A stretch of DNA of 64,000 bases from Candidatus Puniceispirillum marinum IMCC1322. Lineage in GTDB: Bacteria; Pseudomonadota; Alphaproteobacteria; Puniceispirillales; Puniceispirillaceae. The notes beneath the pieces are model-generated. The model was not told the origin of the DNA, made no database searches, and saw only the letters and a program-made list of their open reading frames with translations. The translations under genes were made by a program, and so were the position numbers. The stretch lies in assembly GCF_000024465.1 (NCBI RefSeq), contig NC_014010.1, positions 1,426,001 to 1,490,000 of the forward strand, read 5' to 3'. Shown here one piece after another: positions 45,883 to 56,139 of this stretch (position 1 is the stretch's first letter; the number at the start of each line of letters is the position of its first letter).

Positions 45883-46665
45883 CTATTGTGCTGTCCAGCC
45901 ACCATCCATAATCAATGATGTGCCGGTTATGCTGGCCGATGCTGGCCCACATAAAAACTGCACAGCCGCGGCCACATCATCAGCATCGGTGAATGTCCAG
46001 CTTGGCATTTTATCAGCAACAAGCCTATTGGCTTCTTCGTCAAATGATTTTCCAGATGCTTTGGCGCGCTTGATAATCTGCTGTTCAACCAGCGGGGTTT
46101 TTACCCATCCGGGGCAAATCGCATTAACCGTAATGGCACCTCGTGCATGCTCAAGGGCCATCGTCTTGGTCAAACCAATCACCCCATGCTTTGCAGCAAC
46201 ATAAGCCGCCTTATCTGGTGATGCGACAAGACCATGTACCGACGAAATATTAATAATCCTCCCCCAGCCTGCCGCCACCATATGCACTGCCGCCGCTGCC
46301 GAAGCGTGAAACACGGCTGACAGATTTATCGCCAGCACATCATCCCATTTATCAGGTGGAAACGCTGTTACTGGCGCGACATGCTGAATACCGGCATTAT
46401 TGACCAGAATGGCAATGCCGCCAAACCGATCTGCGGCCACATCAATCATATGGCGCACCGCCACCGGATCACGCATGTCTGCCGGATCATGTATTGTCTT
46501 GGGCGCACCCGCACGTATGAGGCTTTTGCAGATATCAGCGATTTCATCATCCGCACCCAGACCACCAATGGTGATATTCATACCCTGACTTGCCAGACGC
46601 CGTGCTATTGCCAGCCCGATTCCCGACGTTGCACCCGTGATCAGCGCGTGCTGAGCCCCCATCAT
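45883..46665 (-). CDS. 3-hydroxybutyrate dehydrogenase
   Basis: 260 residues, short-chain dehydrogenase fold. NAD site: TGATSGIGLAIA. NNAG: LVNNAGIQHVAP. Catalytic Ser in NISSVHG and Tyr/Lys in YVAAKHG. The long substrate helix with VEQQIIKRAKASGKS and the QHVAP stretch are typical of D-3-hydroxybutyrate dehydrogenase. It interconverts 3-hydroxybutyrate and acetoacetate, as in polyhydroxybutyrate or ketone-body use. It overlaps the DUF1192 gene (ATGA). Confidence 0.93.
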   Translation of the reverse strand: MMGAQHALITGATSGIGLAIARRLASQGMNITIGGLGADDEIADICKSLIRAGAPKTIHDPADMRDPVAVRHMIDVAADRFGGIAILVNNAGIQHVAPVTAFPPDKWDDVLAINLSAVFHASAAAAVHMVAAGWGRIINISSVHGLVASPDKAAYVAAKHGVIGLTKTMALEHARGAITVNAICPGWVKTPLVEQQIIKRAKASGKSFDEEANRLVADKMPSWTFTDADDVAAAVQFLCGPASASITGTSLIMDGGWTAQ

Positions 46666-46850
46666 TCGTTTCCTTTACCGAATAAGGCATCAGCGGCAGC
46701 ATTGACGGCACCCTTATCAGCTATCAAAGCCTTAGCATGTATAATTTCAGCTTCCATATGCGCAATATAGTTCTGTAAATCTTCAATATTCCAGCTTTGC
46801 ATATCCGCAGGCAGGCCAGCTGGTTTCAACTTTTCCAGTTCATCGTCCAT
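46662..46850 (-). CDS. DUF1192 family small protein
   Basis: 62 residues, upstream of and overlapping the dehydrogenase gene by 4 bp. A helical core, WNIEDLQNYIAHMEAEIIHAK, matches the DUF1192 coiled-coil proteins conserved in alphaproteobacteria. Function is unknown. Confidence 0.85.
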   Translation of the reverse strand: MDDELEKLKPAGLPADMQSWNIEDLQNYIAHMEAEIIHAKALIADKGAVNAAADALFGKGNE

Positions 46851-47059
46851 GATACAGTCCGTTTATTTTCTTTATGTCTATTCATTTCAAAACATGACTT
46901 TATGCATAATGTGCATTTTTCCCAGCCGCGTCAAAGGCAGGCTTTGCATTGCGTTCTAAACCAGCTTATACTATAGCCACGTTTCCAGTTATGTTTGTAA
47001 CAACGGCGCGACGGGCTGCACAGAACTTTCGCAGTGTACCGACGCACCAAAGGTAGGAT

Positions 47060-47626
47060 ATGATGACTCAGCTTCTTATGCCCAAAGCGACTGCCGTGTG
47101 GCTTATCGATAATACCAGTCTGTCATTTGAACAGATTGGTGATTTCTGCAATCTTCACGTTCTTGAAGTGCAATCTATCGCCGATGGCGAAGCAGGCATT
47201 GGTATTCAGGGATATGATCCAGTTCAAAATGGTCAGATAACACAACAAGAGCTTGACCGTTGTCAGGCTGATAGCACTGGTCGCCTTGTTCTAGCGACAT
47301 CTGATCTGCCAACGCCAAACCGGCGCACTAAGGGTCCACGCTATGTGCCTGTAGCACGGCGTGGCGATAAGCCAGACGGTATTGCTTGGTTATGCAAGCA
47401 TCACCCTGAATTGAAAGATACCCAGATCATCAAGCTGATTGGCACAACAAAGGAAACCATTGGTAAAATTCGTGAAAAATCGCATTGGAATATCGCTAAT
47501 ATCACAGCAAAACATCCTGCTATGCTGGGGCTTTGTGCCCAGGCTGACCTAGATGCTGCTATTGAAAAGGCTGGTGGTTCGCCGCATTCAGAAGAACAGC
47601 TTTCGAATATGACCGAACTTCCATAA
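47060..47626 (+). CDS. DUF1013 cell-cycle transcriptional regulator TrcR-like
   Basis: 188 residues. TAVWLIDNTSLSFEQIGDFC at the start is a helix-turn-helix-like segment, followed by DGEAGIGIQGYDPV, TKGPRYVPVARRGDKPDG and a second helical unit, KLIGTTKETIGKIREKSHW. The family is nearly universal in alphaproteobacteria and includes TrcR, which binds RNA polymerase and promoters in Caulobacter. Conserved neighbour here: a DUF465 gene. Confidence 0.9.
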   Translation: MMTQLLMPKATAVWLIDNTSLSFEQIGDFCNLHVLEVQSIADGEAGIGIQGYDPVQNGQITQQELDRCQADSTGRLVLATSDLPTPNRRTKGPRYVPVARRGDKPDGIAWLCKHHPELKDTQIIKLIGTTKETIGKIREKSHWNIANITAKHPAMLGLCAQADLDAAIEKAGGSPHSEEQLSNMTELP

Positions 47627-47684
47627 ACCCGATAATCACAGCGTATTTATAGACACATTCACCTAAGGAGACGGTTTCGTAACG

Positions 47685-47894
47685 ATGGAAAGAGCACAGC
47701 AAAAGGCGGCTTTGGCTAATCAGCTGTACCAGCTTGAAAGTGAACATCGTGACCTTGACGAAGTGATTGGACGGTTGGGCGATGACAAACCCTTTGACCA
47801 GCTGAAATTACAACGGCTGAAAAAGCGTAAACTCATCTTAAAAGACGAAATCACTAAACTCAAAGCTGGCATTCTTCCTGATATTATCGCCTAA
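47685..47894 (+). CDS. DUF465/YdcH family protein
   Basis: 69 residues, helical hairpin: LYQLESEHRDLDEVIGRL then LKLQRLKKRKLILKDEITKL. Typical of the YdcH/DUF465 family, function unknown. AAGGAGA ribosome site about 15 bp upstream. Confidence 0.9.
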   Translation: MERAQQKAALANQLYQLESEHRDLDEVIGRLGDDKPFDQLKLQRLKKRKLILKDEITKLKAGILPDIIA

Positions 47895-47940
47895 TTCTTA
47901 TTGCCCAATCTGTCTGATTTAACAGCGACGTGAGTATGAC

Positions 47941-48453
47941 ATGGCCAGTAGCACCCCATCTTCGGCATCTTCTACCCTTGCTAAGGTAGCTATCTGCATG
48001 GGCAGCCAGTCTGACTGGAAAACCATGCAGGAAACAGCATCGTTACTTGAAGAACTTGGTGTAACGCATGACACCAAAATCATTTCGGCACATCGTACAC
48101 CTGCCCGTTTAGCGGCGTTTGCTGAAACCGCGCATGAAAATGGATTCGCTGTTATCATAGCAGGCGCAGGCGGCGCCGCGCATCTACCTGGCATGATTGC
48201 CGCGCATACGCATTTACCTGTGCTTGGGGTGCCGGTTGAGTCAGCAGCGTTAAAGGGAATGGATTCATTATTATCAATCGTCCAGATGCCTGCTGGCGTG
48301 CCTGTCGGAACCTTGGCTATCGGCGTGGCTGGTGCCAAAAATGCGGCTTTGCTAGCGACCCAGATTCTAGCTCTTCAGGATAGCGCCTTATCGCAACGCC
48401 TGATCGCCTGGCGTGATGCCCAAACAGCCAGTGTCGCGGACACACCCGCATGA
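47941..48453 (+). CDS. purE: N5-carboxyaminoimidazole ribonucleotide mutase
   Basis: 170 residues. Class I PurE signature: [41 protein letters not shown] and [21 protein letters not shown]. It moves the carboxyl group from N5-CAIR to CAIR in purine synthesis. It overlaps purK by 4 bp (ATGA), so the pair is coupled. Confidence 0.97.
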   Translation: MASSTPSSASSTLAKVAICMGSQSDWKTMQETASLLEELGVTHDTKIISAHRTPARLAAFAETAHENGFAVIIAGAGGAAHLPGMIAAHTHLPVLGVPVESAALKGMDSLLSIVQMPAGVPVGTLAIGVAGAKNAALLATQILALQDSALSQRLIAWRDAQTASVADTPA

Positions 48454-49502
48454 TCATCGGCATATTGGGAAGCGGACAGCTTGGCCGGATGCTGGCAATC
48501 GCCGCCGCCCAGCTTGGTATAAAGGCGCATATTTTCGCCCCCGACGCAAATAATAGTCCGGCTGGTGATGTTGCCGCCGCCACAACCGAGGCAGCTTATG
48601 ATGACCAAGACGCACTCATTCGCTTTGCCAATTCGGTTGACGTGATTACCAGTGAATTTGAAAACGTACCGGCCAAGACACTCGATATTCTATCTATGCA
48701 TAAAAAGGTCAGTCCGGGCATTAGCGCATTGCACACTGCGCAGCATCGTATCCGTGAAAAGACACTCGCCCGCGATCTTGGCATTGATACGCCAGCTTTC
48801 TGGCATATTACAAACGCCGCCGCACTTCACGTTGCCATGGCTGAACTGAATAAAGACGGCATTTTGAAAACATGCACGCTTGGCTATGACGGCAAGGGAC
48901 AGGCCAGAATTTCACCATCAAGCGATCTTGATGCGGCTTTTGGCGCTTTAGGATCGGATGATGTGATTCTAGAAGAGATGATCCCTTTTACCGCCGAAGC
49001 CAGCTTTTTAATCGCCCGCGCGCATGATGGGCGTTCCTGCGTGTTTCCTGCCAGCCTGAATCAGCATAAGGACGGCATCCTTGACCGTTCAGTTGCCCCG
49101 GCGGCGCTTGACGATACGCTCATAAAGGCAGGTACCGAGGCGGTAAAAAAACTGGCCGATGCGCTGGATTTGTTCGGCGTTATGGCTCTTGAATGCTTTA
49201 TCACCGATGGCAAGCGGTTACTTTTTAACGAAATTGCACCACGGCCGCATAATTCGTTTCACTGGACGATCGAAGGCTGTGCCACAAGCCAGTTCACACA
49301 GCTAGCCCGCGTATTGGCTGAAATGCCATTCGGTTCTGTAAGCACCTATGGACAATGGCAGATGGACAATCTACTTGGCGAACACATGGACAATGTTCCC
49401 GCGTTGCTGGCTAGCGATCATATACATGTGCATCTATATGGCAAAAGCGGTGCCAAAAAAGGCCGCAAGATGGGTCACACTAACCGTCAAATTACGCCCT
49501 GA
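48450..49502 (+). CDS. purK: N5-carboxyaminoimidazole ribonucleotide synthase
   Basis: 350 residues, ATP-grasp enzyme making N5-CAIR from AIR, bicarbonate and ATP. Start [16 protein letters not shown]; catalytic region [38 protein letters not shown]; end [17 protein letters not shown]. Works with PurE. Confidence 0.97.
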   Translation: MIIGILGSGQLGRMLAIAAAQLGIKAHIFAPDANNSPAGDVAAATTEAAYDDQDALIRFANSVDVITSEFENVPAKTLDILSMHKKVSPGISALHTAQHRIREKTLARDLGIDTPAFWHITNAAALHVAMAELNKDGILKTCTLGYDGKGQARISPSSDLDAAFGALGSDDVILEEMIPFTAEASFLIARAHDGRSCVFPASLNQHKDGILDRSVAPAALDDTLIKAGTEAVKKLADALDLFGVMALECFITDGKRLLFNEIAPRPHNSFHWTIEGCATSQFTQLARVLAEMPFGSVSTYGQWQMDNLLGEHMDNVPALLASDHIHVHLYGKSGAKKGRKMGHTNRQITP

Positions 49503-49510
49503 TCAGATCG

Positions 49511-50431
49511 CTAGCGGTCTTTTAACGTCGCGGCAAGGTCGTACGGCGTTGCCTGATACAGATCATTGATCCAGTTACTCATCAGTAAAAAGGCAAAGGG
49601 ACGCCAGAAATTCACTGGCATCTGCGTCATGTCGTTATTAGGGAAATAATGCTTGGGCAAGGCGGTATCTTTGCCCTCGGCAGCATCACGGTGAAATTCA
49701 TCAGCCAGTGTGGCCGCATCATATTCCAAATGATTCAACACAAACAGATCACCCGTCTGTGCATCACGAACCATTCCAACACCGCATTCATGCCCTTGGG
49801 CAAGCACCTGCAAACCTGCTTTTTCAAGATCATCCTGGCGGTTCATCGTATAGCGCGAAATCGGCATTGGGAAACGATCTGTAAAGCCATTCATAAGACG
49901 GCCTGATAAATCAGTGAGCTGATGCTCAAAAACACCGAACAGCTTTTCATCCATTTCATATTTCGGCACATCATGAAAATAATGCAACAAAGCCTGCGCC
50001 CCCCAACAAATACCAAGCCGCCTGAAACAATGTGTGCGGGACCATTCCATGATGTCGGTCAATTCCTGCCAATAAGTCACATCATTAAATTCTAGGGTTT
50101 CAATCGGCGCCCCTGTTACAATCAACGCATCAAAATAATCATCACGAACATCATCCAATTGCCGATAAAAACGACGCATATAACCCGGTTCAGTATTGCG
50201 CGGGGTATAGCTGGCAGTGGTCATAAGAATCATTTCGACCTGCAATGGTGTATTACCAAACAGGCGCGCAAATTGAATTTCAGTGTCTTTTTTCTTCGGC
50301 ATCAAATTCAGTAATAAGAGACGCAACGGGCGAATATCCTGCTGCATCGCAAGTTCCTGCGGGATAATATCAACCGCTTCGGCGCGAAGTGTTTCCAATG
50401 CGGGCAAATTATCAGGCACTTTAATAGGCAT
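49511..50431 (-). CDS. metA: Homoserine O-acyltransferase MetA, predicted acetyl-CoA type
   Basis: 306 residues from ATG 50431 (MPIKVPDNLPALETLRAE); the longer frame from 50521 is not used by the family. Nucleophile Cys in RLGICWGAQALLHYF, with EHQLTD and PHSR-like PISRYT following. The segment TGAPIETLEF has Glu at the position that in studied MetA enzymes favours acetyl-CoA over succinyl-CoA, so I predict an acetyltransferase. First step of methionine synthesis. I looked for a SAM-II riboswitch upstream and did not see its conserved core. Confidence 0.93.
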   Translation of the reverse strand: MPIKVPDNLPALETLRAEAVDIIPQELAMQQDIRPLRLLLLNLMPKKKDTEIQFARLFGNTPLQVEMILMTTASYTPRNTEPGYMRRFYRQLDDVRDDYFDALIVTGAPIETLEFNDVTYWQELTDIMEWSRTHCFRRLGICWGAQALLHYFHDVPKYEMDEKLFGVFEHQLTDLSGRLMNGFTDRFPMPISRYTMNRQDDLEKAGLQVLAQGHECGVGMVRDAQTGDLFVLNHLEYDAATLADEFHRDAAEGKDTALPKHYFPNNDMTQMPVNFWRPFAFLLMSNWINDLYQATPYDLAATLKDR

Positions 50432-50553
50432 GTTTTCTCCTATGCGTTTCGTCACGCATGTTTCAACATTTATAACGCAAACATCGGTTTTTGCCAGACC
50501 AACAAATAACCGGTTCAACATAATGAAAAACGCTACAGAGGAAAGGTGTATTT

Positions 50554-51255
50554 CTAGCGTGAACGCGCCATTGTTGAGAATAGCCCCATCGCCATACGTT
50601 TGCCTGCAGACATTGCCGCCTTGGCTGGTGCTGTCATTTTTGGTATGCGGCCAATATCACGTAACCGGCGATCAAGAAACGCCTCAGTCGCTGTCATTGA
50701 ACCCGAATTATCCGCCAGCCATGCCAGCAATGTCGCGCTATAGACACCAGCTAAAGTCGCCCGTTTGGTATAGAATGAAAAATCAGTGTCCCGCTGGCCG
50801 GCGGCGCGCCACATGGCATCTACCGTGCGATATAATGCTTTTGCCGAGGCCGGCGCATTAGCCGGAACAGCCAGCACCGCAAGTCCACGCCGGATTGCCT
50901 CTTTATGCAGGCTGGCTTGTTCCAAGCGCAATAAAACCAGTGTCCGTATCATCAAATGCACTTTTTCAGGGCGATTTTCCAGTGCCGCAAAGGCATCAGC
51001 CATGGCCACATCCGCGCGTGCCGAATGCATCAAAATGGCATCGACGGCACCATTGGGAAACAGCGCATCAACCATTTCTGCATCACGCCCACAATCTGCC
51101 GCACCAGCCAGCAAGGCGTCACGTCCCCAACCATCAAATGGCACATGCATCAAGGCAGCATCAAGAATCGCTATCGCATCCTTGGACAGCGAATCATCCA
51201 CAGAATCGGTGCCCTTATGCGTTTTGTCCCTGCTTTTCATCATCACATTATCCAT
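50554..51255 (-). CDS. COQ9-like protein divergent from rpsU
   Basis: 233 residues, helical TetR-like fold of the COQ9/RpsU-divergent family: SKDAIAILDAALMHVPFDGW near the start, RIRTLVLLRLEQ-like IRTLVLLRLEQASLHKEA, and the C-terminal DIGRIPKM. COQ9 binds isoprenoid lipids and assists ubiquinone synthesis. Head-to-head with rpsU, the arrangement that named the family. Confidence 0.9.
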   Translation of the reverse strand: MDNVMMKSRDKTHKGTDSVDDSLSKDAIAILDAALMHVPFDGWGRDALLAGAADCGRDAEMVDALFPNGAVDAILMHSARADVAMADAFAALENRPEKVHLMIRTLVLLRLEQASLHKEAIRRGLAVLAVPANAPASAKALYRTVDAMWRAAGQRDTDFSFYTKRATLAGVYSATLLAWLADNSGSMTATEAFLDRRLRDIGRIPKMTAPAKAAMSAGKRMAMGLFSTMARSR

Positions 51256-51433
51256 TTCTTGGCAAAAATACCCACTTTGATCCTATATATAGGTACTTAT
51301 GGTCAGGTTGCCAGCATCTTTGGCTTGTTATAAAGCACAATCATGCAAAGGCTTTACAAGCCGAACACCGCTATGATAGAAAACCTCTCCGCTCAAAACG
51401 GAAACCAGATATCTTTGAAAGGATGTGAAAGAC

Positions 51434-51637
51434 GTGTTCGTCACCGTTAGAGACAATAATGTGGATCAAGCCCTGCGTGTTCTGAAAAAGAAAATGCAGC
51501 GCGAAGGTGTATTCCGCGAAATGAAAAATCGCCGGTCTTACGAAAAGCCATCAGAACGCCGTGCGCGCGAAGCCGCTGAGTCAACCCGCCGTGTGCGCAA
51601 GCTCATGCGTAAGCGCTTAGAGCGTGAAGGCTATTAG
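51434..51637 (+). CDS. rpsU: Ribosomal protein S21
   Basis: About 67 residues: [38 protein letters not shown] and a basic C-terminus. I choose GTG 51434, which aligns with the usual Met two residues before V-x-V-R-D-N-N; GTG 51425 is the alternative, three codons longer. Confidence 0.95.
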   Translation: MFVTVRDNNVDQALRVLKKKMQREGVFREMKNRRSYEKPSERRAREAAESTRRVRKLMRKRLEREGY

Positions 51638-51706
51638 AATCCATACACCTGCTTATTAGCATTAAGCCTTGTTAGCTGTGCTTATAACCAGATCCCATCT
51701 TTACCG

Positions 51707-51736
51707 AAAGCCGCCTTCTGGGCGGCTTTTGTTTTT
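51707..51736 (+). terminator. Rho-independent terminator of rpsU
   Basis: AAAGCCGCC pairs with GGCGGCTTT around TTCTG, followed by TTGTTTTT. It lies between rpsU and the convergent pntB end. Confidence 0.88.
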
Positions 51737-51759
51737 GTGGCTTGTGGGTGACGGTTTGT

Positions 51760-53154
51760 CTAATCCAGCGACTGCACGACTTCTTCGCACATCTTTTTGG
51801 CGTCACCAAACAGCATCATCGTATTATCGCGGAAAAAGACTTCGTTCTGCACACCCGCATAGCCCGATGCCATTGACCGCTTGATAAACAGAACTGTCTT
51901 GGCAAGTTCGACATCCAGAATAGGCATGCCATAAATAGGCGAAGACGGGTCGGTTTTTGCCGCCGGATTGGTCACATCATTAGCGCCAATCACAAAAGCA
52001 ACATCCGTCTGTGCAAAATCACGATTTATTTCTTCAAGTTCCAGCACATCTTCATAAGGCACATTGGCTTCGGCGAGTAGCACATTCATATGCCCCGGCA
52101 TACGGCCTGCAACAGGATGAATCGCATAGCGTACGGTAACACCGCGCGCTTTCAGCAAATCGCCCATTTCACGCAAAGCATGCTGCGCCTGAGCCACCGC
52201 CATGCCATAACCCGGGACAATAACCACCGAGTCGGCATTTTCCATGATAAAGGCGGCATCCTCGGCTGAGCCCTGCTTGACTGTCTTGTCACCGTCACTG
52301 CCACCCGTTGCCGCCGCGGCATCATCGCCACCAAAGCCGCCCAGAATAACATTGAAAAATGACCTGTTCATGCCTTTACACATGATATAGGACAGAATCG
52401 CACCCGACGCGCCAACAAGCGCACCAGTGATAATCAATAATGGGTTGCCAAGGGTAAAGCCGATACCGCACGCCGCCCATCCCGAATAGGAATTGAGCAT
52501 TGAAACAACAACCGGCATATCAGCCCCGCCAATCGGGATGATAATCAACACGCCAAGTACCAAAGCGGCTGCAAAAATTGCCCAGAATAATAAGTCGTTA
52601 TTGGTTATGACCAAGGCGGCAATAGCCGCAAGCAAACCAAGGCCAATCACAAGATTCAGCATGTGCTGGCCAGTGAAGGTAACCGGCTTGCCACTGACAA
52701 GCCCCTGCAACTTGCCAAAGGCGATGATGGATCCCGTAAAGGTAATCGCGCCAATCGCAAGACCCAGACCCATTTCGATCAGCGAACCCATGCCAATCGC
52801 GCCGCGCGCACCAATACCATAGGCTTCTGGATTGAAATAGGCAGCTGTGGCCACAAAACAGGCCGCCAGACCAACTAATGAATGAAAAGCAGCTACCAGT
52901 TGCGGCAAAGCTGTCATCTGAATACGTAGGGCCAATAGGGTGCCAATACCGCCGCCAATGGCGATTGCCAGCACGATAAGGCCATAGCTCTCAACCTGGG
53001 GTAGTGCCAATGTTGTAGCGACTGCGATCAGCATGCCTGCCATACCTAACCGGTTGCCCCGTCGCGCGGTTTCAGGTGACGACAATCCGCGCAATGCCAA
53101 TATAAACAGAACACCACTTACAAGATATAATAGTGAAGACATGGTCGCACTCAT
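51760..53154 (-). CDS. pntB: NAD(P) transhydrogenase subunit beta
   Basis: 464 residues: N-terminal membrane domain of about eight or nine helices, then the soluble NADP domain with [39 protein letters not shown] and [15 protein letters not shown]. It uses the proton motive force to drive NADPH formation from NADH. It overlaps the upstream subunit by 4 bp. Confidence 0.97.
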   Translation of the reverse strand: MSATMSSLLYLVSGVLFILALRGLSSPETARRGNRLGMAGMLIAVATTLALPQVESYGLIVLAIAIGGGIGTLLALRIQMTALPQLVAAFHSLVGLAACFVATAAYFNPEAYGIGARGAIGMGSLIEMGLGLAIGAITFTGSIIAFGKLQGLVSGKPVTFTGQHMLNLVIGLGLLAAIAALVITNNDLLFWAIFAAALVLGVLIIIPIGGADMPVVVSMLNSYSGWAACGIGFTLGNPLLIITGALVGASGAILSYIMCKGMNRSFFNVILGGFGGDDAAAATGGSDGDKTVKQGSAEDAAFIMENADSVVIVPGYGMAVAQAQHALREMGDLLKARGVTVRYAIHPVAGRMPGHMNVLLAEANVPYEDVLELEEINRDFAQTDVAFVIGANDVTNPAAKTDPSSPIYGMPILDVELAKTVLFIKRSMASGYAGVQNEVFFRDNTMMLFGDAKKMCEEVVQSLD

Positions 53155-53501
53155 TTGCCAGCACCCTTTTTCTTGCCTTTAAACATCGCTAGCATTCGCT
53201 CGGTCACGATAAAGCCACCAAAGATATTGACCGAGGCCAGAACAACCGCCAGAAAGCCCATCACCTGGGCAAAATTGGATTCAGCCGGACCAGCGGCAAT
53301 CAACGCGCCAACCACAATCACCGAAGAAATCGCATTGGTGACACCCATCAAAGGTGAATGCAACGCTGGTGTCACTGACCAGACAACGTAATATCCAATG
53401 AAGCATGCAAGCACCAAAACAGTTATGCCGAACAATAGCGGGTCAATCCCCGCTTGTGCGGCCATATCAGCGGCTTTTTGACTTGTATCAGCTAGTGACA
53501 T
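53151..53501 (-). CDS. NAD(P) transhydrogenase subunit alpha part 2
   Basis: 116 residues, the small membrane subunit with four helices; [19 protein letters not shown] is the conserved part. The alpha subunit is split into two proteins here, as in Rhodospirillum. Confidence 0.95.
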   Translation of the reverse strand: MSLADTSQKAADMAAQAGIDPLLFGITVLVLACFIGYYVVWSVTPALHSPLMGVTNAISSVIVVGALIAAGPAESNFAQVMGFLAVVLASVNIFGGFIVTERMLAMFKGKKKGAGK

Positions 53502-53528
53502 GATAAGGCTCCTCTCAATTGGGCAGGG

Positions 53529-54662
53529 CTAGCTCGTGACCGATGGATGCACAAGCTGACCCGCTTCCGCCACCAACGATCCGGCGATAATCTCGTCGTC
53601 TTTGTTAATCGTTAATGCGCCAGCTTCCTTATCCCACAGCAAACCAACAAAATTCATCAGATTCCGTGCATAGAGGCTGGACGCATCTTTCGGTAACCGA
53701 CCCGGCATATTGCAATGACCAATAATGGTGACATCGTTGGCTTTGACAATCTCGTCCGGCTTCGACAAGGCACAATTACCACCCTGTTCAACCGCCATAT
53801 CGACAATCACTGACCCCGATTTCATCGAAGCAACCATTTCGGCAGATACTAATTCGGGTGCGGGGCGACCAGGAATAAGCGCGGTGGTAATAACAATATC
53901 CATTACACGGATCGTTTCGGCGATCAATACCTGCTGTTTGGCCTGATATTCAGCGCTCATCGCTTTGGCATAACCACCATCGGTTTCAGCCTGTTTGAAT
54001 TCTTCATCCTCAACCGCGACAAATTTACCACCCAGCGACTCGACCTGTTCTTTGGCCGCTGGCCTTACATCGGTGGCACTGACAATTGCGCCAAGTCGTT
54101 TGGCTGTGGCTATCGCCTGAAGTCCAGCAACACCAGCACCCATAACCAGCACTTTGGTTGGTGGGATTGTACCAGCCGCCGTCATCATCATCGGAAACGC
54201 ACGGCCAAATTCATAAGCCCCTTCAATTACCGCCCGATACCCCGCTAAATTCGACTGACTCGACAGAACATCCATTGATTGCGCGCGCGAAATACGCGGC
54301 ACTAACTCAAGCCCGAAAACGGTCGCGCCTGTTTTGGCGATAGCCGCGTTACGCTTGGCATCCACGTAGCCTTCAAACAGACTCAATATGATAGTATTTT
54401 TTTGTATCAAAGCGGTTTCTTCAATTTGCGGCGGGCGCACCTTGAAAATTAGGTCAGCCTTTGCATAACCGTCTTTTGCCGTTTTGATAATTTTGGCACC
54501 AGCCTCTGTAAAAGCCGCATCATCATACGATGAAGACGCACCTGCGCCACTTTGAACGGTAACGTCCAGCCCTTGGGCAACTAGTTTTGAGATGGTTTCA
54601 GGTACGACCGCACAGCGCGTTTCGCCAGAGGCTATTTCAGCAGGAACAAAAAGAGTTGGCAT
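53529..54662 (-). CDS. NAD(P) transhydrogenase subunit alpha part 1
   Basis: 377 residues, the soluble NAD-binding subunit. RISRAQSMDVLSSQSNLAGY and the nucleotide fold VLVMGAGVAGLQAIATAKRL are visible, plus VDMAVEQGGNCALS. It starts the three-gene pnt operon; the second part follows after 27 bp. Confidence 0.97.
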   Translation of the reverse strand: MPTLFVPAEIASGETRCAVVPETISKLVAQGLDVTVQSGAGASSSYDDAAFTEAGAKIIKTAKDGYAKADLIFKVRPPQIEETALIQKNTIILSLFEGYVDAKRNAAIAKTGATVFGLELVPRISRAQSMDVLSSQSNLAGYRAVIEGAYEFGRAFPMMMTAAGTIPPTKVLVMGAGVAGLQAIATAKRLGAIVSATDVRPAAKEQVESLGGKFVAVEDEEFKQAETDGGYAKAMSAEYQAKQQVLIAETIRVMDIVITTALIPGRPAPELVSAEMVASMKSGSVIVDMAVEQGGNCALSKPDEIVKANDVTIIGHCNMPGRLPKDASSLYARNLMNFVGLLWDKEAGALTINKDDEIIAGSLVAEAGQLVHPSVTS

Positions 54663-54765
54663 ATAAAATCCTCGATAAATTCAAGCGTTCTTGCTCCCCT
54701 TTATACGCGCTAATTTATAATAGCCAAAACGTTATATCTAATAACCCTAAAAAATAACAGGGTTT

Positions 54766-56139
54766 TTATATAAGACCTTCCGGAATATCGGCAAATTTCG
54801 TAGCTTCGCTTTGCCGTTGTGCTAGTTTATTGACATCAAAATCATCAATCAAATCGTGGAAAAGATTGTGCCAGTTAACTTCAGCGCCAAGATGCATGAA
54901 TACTGAGCCAAGCCCTACAGCCGCGCGGTCCATCAGCACAAATTCTCGTGGTGGCTTAATTCCGCCAATGCGTTTGAGCTCCTGATGAACCTTACCAGCC
55001 AATTCACGACCCGCTTTACCATTTCGCATTTCCTGAATCGGGCGCACTTTATTCTCGAGAAGCGGGGCATAGATAAATTCAGCCCACATATTCAAAACCG
55101 AAATAGCCTCGTTATCAAGACCGGTAAAGCCCCAGCGTTCATAAGCATCAACCGCCTGATCCCGATTCTGATCCCGCAATGCTTTATATAATTCAATAAC
55201 GCCAGCGACGAATTGTGGGCGGAACAGGCGAATCGAACCAAAATCCATCAGATTGATTGAATTATCTTGGCGTAGCGAATAATTACCCAAATGGGGATCA
55301 CCATGAATGACGCCATAATAATAGAATGGCACATACCAGACGCGGAACATATTCTTTGCTATTTCATTGCGCGTTTCCTGGCTTGGATTTGTTTCAAGAA
55401 ATGGCATGACACGGGTGCCGTCTAGCCAGCTCATTGTCAATAAGCGGTCAGTTGACAGCTCCGGAACATATTCAGGCAAAGTGACAACCGGTTCGTCGCG
55501 CAGCATATAGCTGTAGAGTTTGAGATTGGCGGCCTCACGCCGGTAATCGAGCTCTTCTTTCAGCCGGTCAGATAGTTCATCATAGATATCGCGTGTCGAG
55601 ATCGCCGAATCATAGCGTTCATAGAGCTGAAAGAGCAGCTTTAGCTGACGTAAATCAGCCTCGATCGCTGATTGCATATCAGGATATTGAAGTTTGACGG
55701 CTAATGTTTCACCCTCTAGCGAAGTTGCCTGATGCACTTGGCCAAGTGAGGCTGCCGAAACAGCATCGCGCGTAAAACTGGTAAATTTATCCTGCCAGTC
55801 TGCGCCAAGCTCTGAGGCCATGCGCCGCCGCGTAAACAACCAGCCCATAGCTGGGGCGTCAGCCTGTAAACTGGCAAGCTCATCAGCATATTCAGGCGGC
55901 AAAGCATCGGGAATGGTTGATAGAATTTGCGCCACTTTCATGATCGGGCCCTTCAACCCTCCAAGTGCTTTACGTAAATCAGCAGCATGTTTACCACGAT
56001 CAATATCAAATCCGAGATATCGTTCGCCAGCCACACGCGCGGCCAAACCACCCATCGTTGATGTAACCTTTGCATAGCGGCGAAGGCGACCGCCAAACTG
56101 TCTTTCGCGGTCGGGAGACTTGTTGTCTTCAGATGTCAT
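54766..56139 (-). CDS. ABC1/AarF (UbiB-like) atypical kinase
   Basis: 457 residues. KxGQ-like PIMKVAQILSTIPDALP and PPEYADELASLQ near 95-115, an A-loop AASLGQVHQAT, VKLQYPDM, and GDPHLGNYSL with MDFGSIR in the catalytic region. The family includes UbiB, needed for ubiquinone synthesis, where ATPase rather than kinase activity may matter. Its ATG overlaps the TAA of the peptidase gene (TAATG). Confidence 0.93.
   Translation of the reverse strand: MTSEDNKSPDRERQFGGRLRRYAKVTSTMGGLAARVAGERYLGFDIDRGKHAADLRKALGGLKGPIMKVAQILSTIPDALPPEYADELASLQADAPAMGWLFTRRRMASELGADWQDKFTSFTRDAVSAASLGQVHQATSLEGETLAVKLQYPDMQSAIEADLRQLKLLFQLYERYDSAISTRDIYDELSDRLKEELDYRREAANLKLYSYMLRDEPVVTLPEYVPELSTDRLLTMSWLDGTRVMPFLETNPSQETRNEIAKNMFRVWYVPFYYYGVIHGDPHLGNYSLRQDNSINLMDFGSIRLFRPQFVAGVIELYKALRDQNRDQAVDAYERWGFTGLDNEAISVLNMWAEFIYAPLLENKVRPIQEMRNGKAGRELAGKVHQELKRIGGIKPPREFVLMDRAAVGLGSVFMHLGAEVNWHNLFHDLIDDFDVNKLAQRQSEATKFADIPEGLI

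Noticed and set aside
50432-50560. SAM-II riboswitch upstream of metA
   Set aside because: Common before metA in alphaproteobacteria, but I could not find its conserved pseudoknot core in the leader.
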